A stretch of DNA of 64,000 bases, from NCBI RefSeq assembly GCF_042685645.1, contig NZ_JBHUNX010000001.1, positions 1,612,001 through 1,676,000 on the forward strand, read 5' to 3'. Below the pieces are notes generated by a model. The model had not been told where the DNA came from and searched no databases. It saw only the letters and a program-made list of their open reading frames with translations. The DNA comes from Salininema proteolyticum. Lineage in GTDB: Bacteria > Actinomycetota > Actinomycetes > Mycobacteriales > Micromonosporaceae. How positions within the stretch are numbered: position 1 is the stretch's first letter; each line of letters begins with the position of its first letter. Below are positions 1 to 7,838 of this stretch, piece after piece. Position numbers and translations under genes: made by a program.

Positions 1-6
1 AAGGTC

Positions 7-480
7 ATGACAACCCTTAAACGCCTCGCCGCCGGAACGTTCGCCATGTTGGCGGGCCTCACGCTGGCGCTCACCGTTTCGGCGGGCACCGCCCAGGCCG
101 TCGCGGTCGAAGGCTGTTCGCTCAGGTTCGACTACTGGTCCGGTACGAAGACCACCCCTTACGACTCCGGGGGCGCGGACGCCTGGATCAACGGCCGCTG
201 CAACGGCGAGGTCTACTACAAGGTCAACTTCAACGCCTACGGCGAGGAACTGCGCTTGGAGGACCGCCACACCGACGGCCGCCGGGCCAGGACCATCGTG
301 GAGGTGTACAACGGCGACAACCTCAAGGACACGGACGTCTTCGCCAACGCCGGGACCGAAACCTACAACCTCGGCACCCCCGACGGATCGGGGAACATCC
401 CGGAGGGCTACCGCGTTGAGATGCGCCTGTGCGTCGGAGACATCGGCTGTAGCTCCGATTTCGCCTGGGGCAGGGCCTGA
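7..480 (+). CDS. small secreted protein of unknown function
   Basis: A 157-residue protein with a classical signal peptide: a basic start (MTTLKRLAAG), a hydrophobic core and an Ala-x-Ala cleavage site around residue 31. The mature part of about 126 residues has four cysteines, near the start, in NGRC and as a closing pair in CVGDIGC, which would fit two disulfides in an exported protein. It is rich in Asp, Tyr and Asn. I recognise no family. The start lies six bases from the window edge, so the upstream region is not visible. It converges on the LysR gene, with a strong hairpin between them. Confidence 0.75.
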   Translation: MTTLKRLAAGTFAMLAGLTLALTVSAGTAQAVAVEGCSLRFDYWSGTKTTPYDSGGADAWINGRCNGEVYYKVNFNAYGEELRLEDRHTDGRRARTIVEVYNGDNLKDTDVFANAGTETYNLGTPDGSGNIPEGYRVEMRLCVGDIGCSSDFAWGRA

Positions 481-490
481 CGACAGCGGC

Positions 491-530
491 GCCGGGGCCG
501 GTCCCGCCTTCCGGCAGGGCCGGCCCCGGC
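491..530. terminator. hairpin between convergent genes
   Basis: Perfect 11-bp G/C arms (GCCGGGGCCGG at 491-501 and its complement at 520-530) enclose a smaller internal stem. It sits directly after the secreted-protein stop and before the LysR stop on the other strand, so it can serve both as a terminator. There is no U-tract, as is common in actinobacteria. Confidence 0.6.
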
Positions 531-532
531 CA

Positions 533-1395
533 TCAAACCCCGGAGGCGATCTCGTGCGCCAAGTCCACCAGGTCCGGGACGGACCGGTGCGTCGGCGCGC
601 CCCGGCGCCAAGCGACGTACAGCGGCACGGGCGGCGCGTCGGCCAAGGGACGGAAGGCGATCCCGGGATGCCGGAACAGGCTCGGCGTCGCCTCAGTCGT
701 GATCCCCGCGCCCCGGCCGGCGGCGATGGCCGTCATCCACTCGTCGGTGTTCCCCACCTCGATGACCGGAGAGGGCCGCGAACCGGAGGGCCACAGGTCG
801 AGCGTGGTCGTCCCGGCGACGGTGTTGAAGACGAGCGGGAGCGGCACCAAGTCCGCCAGGGACAGTTCATCCTTGTCGGCGAGCGCACTCCCGGCGGGGA
901 CGACCGCGAGGCGGGCCTCGTCCAGGAGCAGTTCCGTGACCAGCCCGGGCGCACCCACGTCGCCGCGCAGGAGGGCGACGTCGGCGCGGCCGGTGGTGAG
1001 CCCGCCGGTGCGGTCGTCGAGGCGGCGCAGTTCGAGCAACACGTCGGGGGATGCTCCTGGTCCCAGCGCCGCAGCAGGGGAATCGTGAGATCGCCGAACG
1101 CCGCCCAGGAATGGCCGAGGCGCAAAGGCAGCGACTGTAGCGAGCGGGGGTCGAGCGCCGTCTCGACGGCCGCCACCGCGGCGGCGGCCTGGTCCCGGAA
1201 GCGCTCGCCGGCGGCGGTGAGTTCGAGGTGGTGCGTGGAGCGGTCGACGAGCCGAACGCCGAAATGGTCCTCCAACTGCCGCAGCGTGCGCGACAGGGCG
1301 GGCTGGCCGAGGTTCAGCCGGATGGCGGCGCGTGTGATGGCGCCCTCCTCGGCGATGGCGAGAAAGGCCCTCAGGTGGCGCAGTTCGATGGTCAT
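533..1395 (-). pseudogene. LysR-family transcriptional regulator, frameshifted
   Basis: The start at 1395 (MTIELRHLRAFLAIAEEG) opens a typical LysR winged helix-turn-helix with the QPALSRTLRQLE recognition helix. This frame runs through about residue 115 (LLRRWDQEHPP). The LysR effector domain then continues in another frame (DVLLELRRLDD, TTGRADVALLRGD, GRGAGITTEA) to the stop at 533. The shift falls in a run of five G at 1046-1050 (plus strand); one more G would restore a single frame of about 288 residues. It is divergent from the exporter gene at 1456, the usual arrangement for a LysR regulator and its target. Either the gene is broken or the assembly lost one base. Confidence 0.8.
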
Positions 1396-1455
1396 TCCCG
1401 TCAAGCATAACCACCGTGAGATACGCATTTCCCATTCTTTCGAAGGCTTCTTATC

Positions 1456-2370
1456 GTGGACGTCATGACACACACGACCACCGCTCGCCTTCCGGCGGAC
1501 GCCTCTTCCCCCGCCTCCTCCCCGCAAGGCCGGTTCGACGGCCGCCTGGGCGGCATCGCCCTCGTCCTCGGCGGCGCCTTCTCGGTCCAGTTCGGCTCGG
1601 CCGTCGCCGCGCTCGCGTTCCCCATCGCCGGGGCGCTCGGCGTGGTGATGCTGCGCATCTCCATCGCCGCCGTCCTCCTGATCCTCGTCGCCCGCCCCCG
1701 GCTGCGCGACTACAGCCGCGCCGACCTCGGCACCGCCGCCCTGTTCGGGCTGGCGCTGGGCGGGATGAACATCTTCTTCTACCTGGCCATCGAACGCATT
1801 CCCATCGGCCTGGCCGTGACGCTGGAGGTGCTCGGCCCCCTCGCCCTGTCGGTGATCGTCTCCCGCCGCGGGCTGAGCCTCGTGTGGGCCGGGCTGGCCC
1901 TGGGAGGCGTCTTCCTGCTCGGGCAGGGCGGGATCGGCGACCTCGACCTGGTCGGCGCCGGTTTCGCTCTCGCCGCGGCGGCCATGTGGGCCTGCTATAT
2001 CGTGTTCAGCTCCCGGACCGGCGCCCGCTTCCCCAAGCTCGACGGGCTCGCCCTGGCCATGGTGGTGGCGAGCCTGGTGAGCCTGCCGCTGGGCATCGGG
2101 TCGGCGGGGTCGGCCCTGCTCGATCCGGTCGTGCTCGGGTTCGGCGCGGCCGTGGCGGTCCTGTCGTCGGGAGTCCCGTACGCGTTGGAGCTGCTGGCCT
2201 TGAGGCGTCTGCCGAAGTCGACGTTCTCGGTGCTGATGAGCCTGGCCCCGGCGATCGGCGCGCTCGCGGGATTCCTCGTGCTGGGGCAGACGCTGTCGTG
2301 GACGCAGTGCCTCGCCATCGTCCTCGTCATCGCCGCCAGCGCGGGAGCGGTGCGGACGGGAAAGGCGTGA
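1456..2370 (+). CDS. EamA/RhtA-type inner-membrane exporter
   Basis: A 304-residue hydrophobic protein with about ten predicted membrane helices in two EamA repeats. The second repeat ends in a C-terminal helix with the usual small-residue pattern (LAIVLVIAASAGAV). Sequence features such as SLAPAIGALAGFLVLGQ and GVPYALELLALRRL resemble RhtA-like threonine/homoserine exporters, so export of amino acids or similar metabolites is inferred. An in-frame start at 1465 (MTHTTT) is equally possible. It is divergent from the frameshifted LysR gene 60 bp upstream, its probable regulator, and is followed by a strong hairpin. Confidence 0.85.
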   Translation: MDVMTHTTTARLPADASSPASSPQGRFDGRLGGIALVLGGAFSVQFGSAVAALAFPIAGALGVVMLRISIAAVLLILVARPRLRDYSRADLGTAALFGLALGGMNIFFYLAIERIPIGLAVTLEVLGPLALSVIVSRRGLSLVWAGLALGGVFLLGQGGIGDLDLVGAGFALAAAAMWACYIVFSSRTGARFPKLDGLALAMVVASLVSLPLGIGSAGSALLDPVVLGFGAAVAVLSSGVPYALELLALRRLPKSTFSVLMSLAPAIGALAGFLVLGQTLSWTQCLAIVLVIAASAGAVRTGKA

Positions 2371-2376
2371 AAGCGG

Positions 2377-2405
2377 TTCCGGCCGGGGCAGAGCCCCGGC
2401 CGGAA
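2377..2405. terminator. bidirectional terminator hairpin
   Basis: Perfect 13-bp arms (TTCCGGCCGGGGC at 2377-2389, complement at 2393-2405) around an AGA loop, placed seven bases after the exporter stop and just before the stop of the convergent acetyltransferase remnant. Confidence 0.75.
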
Positions 2406-2408
2406 GCA

Positions 2409-3337
2409 TCACACCGGAACGGCCACTTCGAGAACGGTGAACCGGTGGTCGAAGCCAGCGCGGAGCAGGGCGCCGGCCATGGGAGTGTTGCCGAAGTCGG
2501 TCGACGCCGTCACCCGTCCCGGGCGCTCCGCCGCCAAGATCCGCAGCCCCTCGGCCAGCAGGTCGTTCACGTAGCCGTTGCCGCGATGCTCGGGAACCAC
2601 TCCCGCATAGGCGATGACATTGCCGCCCGGGTTGGCCGAGGGCATGACCATGCCGACGACGTTCCCCGCCGAGCGCGCCACCATGAGCGCTCGCCGGGCA
2701 TCGACTTGTTCATCTCGAAGTCGTTCCGGACCGCTTCCTCCAGCCCGAACTGCGCGATCTCGCGCTGCAGGTTGACGTACAGCGTGTCCTGCGCGATCTG
2801 GCGGCAGACGTCCAGGAAGAGCGCGTCGTCCGCCGGTTCGAAGACCAGGCGGCGCGACGATTCAGGAAGCGCCGCATCGGCGTCGCGCCGGAACCCGTAC
2901 CGCTCGGTCTGCTCGGTCAGGCCCGCTCGGGCCAGGGCCTCGCGGCGCTACTCGACGGCGGCGACCACGTCGGCGCGCTCGCGCCAGTCGGGGTCGAGGG
3001 AGAACTGGTACTCGGGTATCTGACGGCAGCCCCGGGCGCGGAACTCCGCGTGCGCGGCATTGAGAAGTCCGGCGGCGAGGCCGGTCCGGTCCTCGACGTC
3101 ATCGCCGACCCACAGGCAATCGAGGGCGAGCGGGTGCTCCCCGTCCGGCATGGTCCACCAGACGGCGCGCGCGTGGATGCCGTCGTCGTCCGCGGCGATC
3201 CACGTGTGCTCCAATCGGTAGTTTCCGGCGTCGAAATCGGCGCGGTACCGGTCGGGGTCGACCCATCGGATCGGTTCGGTGACGGTGCAGGCCAGGGCCT
3301 GCGGAAGGTGTTCCTCGGTGAGGTGGGTGAATTTCAT
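2409..3337 (-). pseudogene. GNAT-type acetyltransferase, nonsense and frameshift
   Basis: The start at 3337 (MKFTHLTEEHLPQAL) opens a GNAT-like N-terminal half. An in-frame TAG at 2948-2950 interrupts it where homologous sequence plainly continues (REALARAGLTEQTERYGF, LFLDVCRQIAQDTLYVNLQ). A frameshift near 2700 then moves the reading to the frame that carries the acetyl-CoA loop (VPEHRGNGYVNDLLAEG) and the C-terminus at 2409. The reconstructed length, about 309 residues, fits the tandem-GNAT proteins common in actinomycetes. Two independent lesions, neither in a long homopolymer, suggest true decay. The IS66 element inserted just upstream. Confidence 0.75.
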
Positions 3338-3424
3338 GAAGCCTCCACTGGTCGGCCGCGGTGTCGCGGCCGGAGCGGCGCTTCCGGGGTCAGAGGGAGT
3401 AGATCCTCTGGGGAAGCGCCTGAA

Positions 3425-3432
3425 CTGCGATG
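3425..3432. repeat. 8-bp target-site duplication, left copy
   Basis: CTGCGATG at 3425-3432 is repeated exactly at 4991-4998, directly outside the inverted ends of the IS66 element. Eight base pairs is the duplication length known for the IS66 family. Confidence 0.85.
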
Positions 3433-4990
3433 GAGACTGGTCAGGTCTTCGGATCTAACCAGAGAGCGACTGTTAGCCTGTTTCGGTGAGTCACAACGAG
3501 AACGCGCCTTCCTATGAGGAGCTGGCTGCGCTCGTTGTCGACCTGAGGTGTCGCCTTGATGCCGCTGAGGAGCGGGCAGAGCGGGCCGAGGCCCGCGCGG
3601 TGAAAGCTGAGGCTCGGGCGGCGAAGGCGGAGGCGCGGGTTGCGGAGTTGGAGGCCCGTCTTCGGAAGGATTCCTCGAATTCATCCAAGCCCTCATCAAT
3701 TGACCAGTTCAAGAAGCCGGCGAAGAAGCGTTCGCTGCGGCGTAAGTCGAACCGTAAGCCCGGCGGGCAGGCCGGCCATGAGGGGAGGACCCTCCAGCGG
3801 GTGGCTGTCCCTGACCGGGTGGTCGATCATTTCCCCGCCGCCTGCGGTGTGTGCGAGGCTGACCTGTCCGATATCGATTCCTTGGGGTTTGAGTCCCGGC
3901 AGATGTTCGACATTCCCGACCCGCGTACCGAGGTCATCGAGCATCGTCTTCACTCGCTGCGGTGCGAGTGCGGGAACCGAGAGAAGGCACAGGCCCCGGA
4001 AGGTGTGGTCGCGCCGGTCCAATACGGCCCAAAGGTCTCAGCGCTGGCCGCCTACCTCTATGAGGTGCAGTTTGTCGCCAAAGAACGGGTGGCCGAGACC
4101 ATCGAGGCCGTGACTGGTACTCGCATGTCGACGGCGACGGTCGAGGCTATGGCCTCCCGCGCGGCGGAGAAGATCAGCTTGTCGGAGTTCATCGAGCGTG
4201 TTCGCGCCTACCTGGCTGAGGGCGAGGTCTTGTTCGTCGACGAGACCGGTATCCGCGTGGCAGGAACACTCGCCTGGCTGCACTCGGCCTCGAACGAGAC
4301 CGCGGCTGTGTTCCTCGCCCATCCCAAACGAGGCAAGGACGCCATCGCGGCGATGGACATCCTCCCGCACTTCACCGGGGTTATGCATCATGACTGCTGG
4401 GCGCCGTACGATGCCTACGCGAATATCGTTGCCCACCAGCTGTGTAATGCTCACGCGCTGCGAGAGTTGCAGGCCGTGTGCGATGCGGTCCACCGCGATG
4501 CCGATGTCGGAGACGACTGCTGGTCCTGCCGAGTCTCGGCCAGTTTGAAGCGGATCAAGCGCTGCGTCGAGGCCGAGCCCGGTGAGCCCATGACCGGGCC
4601 CTGGTACCTCGCTACGCATCTGGCGGCGTGGGAGAAGGCCGTCGATCAGGGCGTGGCCGAGACGGCCAACCGGGGCAGTCCATTGGAGAAGAAGGCGAAC
4701 AACCTCGCCACACGCCTGAGGGACCGACGGGAGGACTACCTGCGGTTCGTCACCGACGAACGTGCGGAGTTCTCGAACAACGCCGCCGAACGGCAAGTGC
4801 GGATGGCGAAGGTCAAGATGAAGGTGTCCGGAGGCTTCCGATCCTGGGACGGAGCCGACCGGTTCGCCGTGCTGCGCTCCTATGTCCACACCGCCCAGAA
4901 ACACGGCAAAACCGCCACCCAGGCCCTTTCCTCGGTATTCACGCCCCACATCTGGCAACCAGCGCTTTAACCGAACCCCTGACCAGACTC
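3433..4990 (+). mobile_element. IS66-family insertion sequence, intact
   Basis: A 1558-bp element with imperfect 20-bp terminal inverted repeats: GAGACTGGTCAGG... at 3433-3452 and its counterpart at 4971-4990, with three mismatches. It is flanked by perfect 8-bp direct repeats and carries one transposase gene that fills it almost completely. There are no tnpA/tnpB accessory genes, so it resembles the single-gene ISBst12-like branch of the family. The identical target duplication implies recent insertion. Confidence 0.88.
3486..4970 (+). CDS. IS66-family transposase
   Basis: A 494-residue DDE transposase. Residues 25-60 form an Ala/Glu/Arg-rich coiled coil of repeated EARAxKA units, followed by the family segment KDSSNSSKPSS and a basic stretch. 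A zinc-binding region with Cys pairs (CGVC, CECG) precedes the catalytic core. Catalytic acids are visible in LFVDETGI, VMHHDCWAPY and the C-terminal FSNNAAERQVRMAKVK-type motif. Length and domain order match complete family members and the frame is open throughout, so the enzyme may be active. The start at 3486 (GTG) follows the left inverted repeat. Confidence 0.92.
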   Translation: MSHNENAPSYEELAALVVDLRCRLDAAEERAERAEARAVKAEARAAKAEARVAELEARLRKDSSNSSKPSSIDQFKKPAKKRSLRRKSNRKPGGQAGHEGRTLQRVAVPDRVVDHFPAACGVCEADLSDIDSLGFESRQMFDIPDPRTEVIEHRLHSLRCECGNREKAQAPEGVVAPVQYGPKVSALAAYLYEVQFVAKERVAETIEAVTGTRMSTATVEAMASRAAEKISLSEFIERVRAYLAEGEVLFVDETGIRVAGTLAWLHSASNETAAVFLAHPKRGKDAIAAMDILPHFTGVMHHDCWAPYDAYANIVAHQLCNAHALRELQAVCDAVHRDADVGDDCWSCRVSASLKRIKRCVEAEPGEPMTGPWYLATHLAAWEKAVDQGVAETANRGSPLEKKANNLATRLRDRREDYLRFVTDERAEFSNNAAERQVRMAKVKMKVSGGFRSWDGADRFAVLRSYVHTAQKHGKTATQALSSVFTPHIWQPAL

Positions 4991-4998
4991 CTGCGATG
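4991..4998. repeat. 8-bp target-site duplication, right copy
   Basis: CTGCGATG, identical to 3425-3432. Removing 3433-4998 restores the pre-insertion sequence. Confidence 0.85.
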
Positions 4999-5100
4999 TA
5001 CATGTCAGTGCCTCCTTTCGGTAGTCTCTGCGCCGACGGGCTCCACGGCTCGTCGGCCCTTGAACGATACATCGGCGCGTGTTGGGGCGCAAGTGGAATA

Positions 5101-5126
5101 GCGGCCCGGCCGTTCGGCCGGGCCGC
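5101..5126. terminator. G/C hairpin in the promoter region of a truncated gene
   Basis: GCGGCCCGGCC and its perfect complement enclose a GTTC tetraloop. It may be a terminator for whatever lay upstream before the insertions. It lies about 80 bp before the small truncated reading frame at 5209. Confidence 0.45.
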
Positions 5127-5208
5127 CTCCCGCTCTGGCGGCGCACGCTTCCACGGTATGCTGTACGGACGACCGCAGCGCGGCACCCCGGCACCGAGGA
5201 GGTCCTCA

Positions 5209-5336
5209 TGGACAACGGCACGCAGCAGGTCACCGTCAACCCCGACGGATCCCTGACCACGGCCTTTCCGTTCTATATAGGATGGACGATCTGTTTGAGT
5301 CTTCCGAGTCCTAGCAGGTTGATCGGGGTGACATGA
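5209..5336 (+). pseudogene. gene start truncated by ISAs1 insertion
   Basis: An ATG at 5209 with a good ribosome-binding site (GAGGAGGT, six bases upstream) opens MDNGTQQVTVNPDGSLTTAF, then the frame runs into ISAs1-derived sequence at about 5270 and stops at 5336. The first 20 codons look native, with actinobacterial codon use. The remaining 22 are antisense transposon sequence. The original product cannot be identified from so short a piece. Confidence 0.5.
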
Positions 5337-5500
5337 GGCTTCGCGCCGACGTGTTCTATCGCGGCAGGAATCGTGTCATAGCCCAGCAAGCTCAGCAAAT
5401 AGATGGCGAAGTTACGCAAAGCGGCCATGTTCTCTGGTGCGTGGCCGATCCGAACCTGCGAGGCGTCCTCGCCGAAGGTCACATCTCTGACCCAATGGAG
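5273..5500 (-). pseudogene. ISAs1-family transposase, C-terminal fragment A
   Basis: The minus strand encodes LLHWVRDVTFGEDASQVRIG and LRNFAIYLLSLLG, the C-terminal signature of ISAs1 transposases, ending LLGLGRLKQIVHPI at the stop at 5273. Its N-terminal part is missing. At 5500/5501 it is interrupted by the end of a second ISAs1 copy, whose presumed terminal repeat begins CAGGGCGTGTGCGAG. Confidence 0.75.
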
Positions 5501-5521
5501 CAGGGCGTGTGCGAGAGTCGG

Positions 5522-6029
5522 TTACGTGGTGATGCCCAGGGCCGGTAGAGCTCGGAGCGGGTCTTTAGCGTTGTAGCGCATGGTGGCGGCGATGTTGGTC
5601 GCTCCGCTCAGACGGAGCGCTCCGATGGCGAGGTTGCGGATACCGGCCATGACTCGAGGGGTGGTGCCGATGGAAATGGTGGAGGCGTCCTCGCCTAGCA
5701 CGCGGTCGCGGATATGGTGCGATCTGTTCTCTATGCTCCACTGTCCTCGCAGGTAGTGGTTGAAGTTTTCGGCTGTGGCCTCGCGAGGTGGGAGGTTGGA
5801 GACGGCGTAGACGGTCTCTCGGGTCTCCTTCTTCCCTCTGGGTTTGCGGCGACGGTGCAGGCGGATGGCGATACTCGCTCCGGGCAGTCGCAGGGCCTCG
5901 ACCGATTCGTCGACGCAGGTGATCTTGACTGACCGGGACTCCTTGCGGCCGTGCTCTTTGCCTGAGGCGGTGTGGCCGATGGGAATCGTGTTCCAGGGCA
6001 GCGCCTCAAGCTCCTGGTATTGGAGCTCC
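5522..6029 (-). pseudogene. ISAs1-family transposase, C-terminal fragment B
   Basis: Encodes TELQYQELEALPWNTIPIG, then RGQWSIENRSHHIRDRV and LGEDASTISIGTTPRVMAG. These are the ISAs1 C-terminal catalytic region and tail, closing with LPALGITT at 5522. The reading frame is open but begins abruptly at 6029, where the 3' end of a group II intron starts. The N-terminal half is absent from the window. It was probably lost when the intron itself was truncated by the IS4-type insertion. The element end on this side is inferred to be 5501. Confidence 0.8.
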
Positions 6030-6092
6030 GTGGAGTAAGCCGCGCAGCGCGGTGTCACCTGGCGGTGATTCGTTTCCGCGCGGCTCCTCCCC

Positions 6093-6126
6093 GAACCGGG
6101 CATGCCAGTTTCCCGGCACCCGGCTC
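6093..6126 (-). ncRNA. group II intron domain V
   Basis: A 34-nt hairpin on the minus strand beginning GAGCCGGGTGCC, with a GAAA loop and closing GCATGCCCGGTTC. This matches the length, GNRA loop and closing GGTTC of intron domain V, the catalytic core of the ribozyme. It lies 12 nt after the maturase stop codon. Confidence 0.8.
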
Positions 6127-6137
6127 TCCAGCTGATC

Positions 6138-7838
6138 TCACGAGTCCGACGAGCCTCCGTGGATCGCGGCGTGGCAGTGGGCGCAGACGATGATGGTTTT
6201 CCGCCGGTACTGCCGCATGTCCGCAACCCATTTCGGTGGATTCGTCGTGCTGTATCGTTCGAGATCGCTCATGCGGCGGACGTGATGGACGGTGATCGTC
6301 CGGTCCGAGCCGCAAAGTTCGCATATTCCGGTTTTGAGGCGCTTGACCAGCAGGCGTTTCTGCCGTGCGGGCCATCGTCCGTCGATGATCGTTGTGTGTC
6401 GCTGGCGGACCAGTGGGATACCGCCGAATCGTGCAGTGGCGACACTGCCGCTCGGCGTGGTGTGGGAGGCTTCGAAGCAGCGTCGAGTCCCATATGGGGT
6501 CTCAATCGTGCTTTTGAACCGATCCCTCAATCGCCATGGCGGTCTCCTGTGTTTCGCCGCGAGCGTCGAGAGCATCGATCGTTCCATGGCGAAGCGGAGT
6601 TTGTTCAACCAGTTGAGGTTCCCCGCCATCTGGTAGTACTGGACGTAGCCGCGATATTCCGCGCCGTAGACGGCGATGATGGAATAGTCGCTGAGGTTCT
6701 TCAAGTCGCCTCGGATGGCCGCTCTGCCATCGTCGTGTTGGTAGAGGTGGCATTTGGAGTTGACGACCTCGGGCGGCACTTCTAGCGCGACTGACCCGTT
6801 GACTTTACGGTGTCCTCGTGTCAGTTTCGTGTCGTTGTGCAGGGTCCCGATGTCGTAGCCGAGAAACCGTGCCCGTTTGGTGCGGGCGTGGGTGATCAAG
6901 GTCTTCTCGATCGAGAGTTCCAACTTGAGTGTCTCGTGCAGGAACTTTGCGATCTCTTCCTTGATCTGTTCGGCTTCGGCTCTGGTTCCGACGAATCCCA
7001 GAAGGTGGTCGTCGGCGTAGCGGGTGTAGCGCAGCCGGCGGTATCCGGGATCACGAGGGTCACTGGCAGGGATCGACCTCTGGCGTCGGCGCAAGGGCGC
7101 GACCCGTTCAGGGTCGCCCTTGCGACTCCAGTAGCCGATGTTAGCGGTGACGTTCTTGTACTCCCGGTTGTTCCGACGGATGCGGCCCTTGGTCCAGGCC
7201 GGAATCAGCTCCTCCTCAACGAACTTGTCGAACCGGTCGAGATAGATGTTGGACAGGATCGGAGAGACGACGCCTCCCTGCGGCGCGCCCGAACGAGTGG
7301 CGTGCCAGATCCAATCTTCCAAATACCCGGCTCTCAGCATGCGGGCGATCAAGCCCAGGAACCTTTCGTCATGGATCCACTCAGCCAGAATATTGAGTAT
7401 GACCTCGTGGTCGAGACTGCCAAAGCAGTCAGCGATGTCGCCTTCGATGAGCCAGGTGGTCCCGGTCCATGTTGAGGCGATCTCGTTCAACGCCGTATGG
7501 CAGCCCCTGCCGGGGCGAAACCCGTGCGATCGGTCGGAGAACTGCGGTTCGTAGTAGGCCTCCAATAGTAGGCGGATGACCTCTCCGACCAGCTTGTCCG
7601 ACCAGGCGGGCAGGCCCAAGGGCCTCTTCGCTCCGTTTTTCTTGGGAATATAGACCCTCCGTGCTGGAGTGAACCGGTAGCGCTCGGCCCGCAGATCGTC
7701 GATGATCTCGCGGATGCGTTCCAGGCTCATCCCGTCAGGGGTCTCCCCGTCGGCTCCGGGCGTCATCGCGCCGTCATTGGCGTAGATGCGTCCGTAAGCG
7801 ACCAAGTACAGCTGTTCGTTGAACAGCTGTCGATACAG
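6138..7838 (-). CDS. group II intron reverse transcriptase/maturase with HNH domain, N-terminally truncated
   Basis: Homologous sequence begins LYRQLFNEQLYLVAYGRIYA and continues through RT blocks (RRVYIPKKNGAKRPLGLP, SHGFRPGRGCHTAL, GDIADCFGSLDHE). The catalytic motif YADDHLLGF follows, then the maturase/X region and a C-terminal HNH zinc domain (CELCGS, VHHVRRMSD, CAHCHAAIHG). The enzyme would normally splice and mobilise its intron. The frame stays open beyond 7838 as far as an ATG at 7940, but those 34 codons are antisense to the IS4-type transposase, so the native start has been lost. The catalytic residues are intact. Confidence 0.88.
   Translation of the reverse strand: MYRQLFNEQLYLVAYGRIYANDGAMTPGADGETPDGMSLERIREIIDDLRAERYRFTPARRVYIPKKNGAKRPLGLPAWSDKLVGEVIRLLLEAYYEPQFSDRSHGFRPGRGCHTALNEIASTWTGTTWLIEGDIADCFGSLDHEVILNILAEWIHDERFLGLIARMLRAGYLEDWIWHATRSGAPQGGVVSPILSNIYLDRFDKFVEEELIPAWTKGRIRRNNREYKNVTANIGYWSRKGDPERVAPLRRRQRSIPASDPRDPGYRRLRYTRYADDHLLGFVGTRAEAEQIKEEIAKFLHETLKLELSIEKTLITHARTKRARFLGYDIGTLHNDTKLTRGHRKVNGSVALEVPPEVVNSKCHLYQHDDGRAAIRGDLKNLSDYSIIAVYGAEYRGYVQYYQMAGNLNWLNKLRFAMERSMLSTLAAKHRRPPWRLRDRFKSTIETPYGTRRCFEASHTTPSGSVATARFGGIPLVRQRHTTIIDGRWPARQKRLLVKRLKTGICELCGSDRTITVHHVRRMSDLERYSTTNPPKWVADMRQYRRKTIIVCAHCHAAIHGGSSDS

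Larger units (their letters stand above)
6030..7838 (-). mobile_element. group II intron, 5'-truncated
   Basis: The minus strand carries, in order, a reverse transcriptase/maturase/HNH gene, a recognisable domain V, and a domain VI-like stem with a possible branch-point A seven bases before an AC end at 6030. Immediately after that, an ISAs1 transposase frame resumes, so the intron sat inside that transposase gene. The 5' ribozyme domains I-III are missing: the intron stops at 7838 at the terminal repeat of the IS4-type element. It can therefore no longer splice on its own. Confidence 0.8.
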
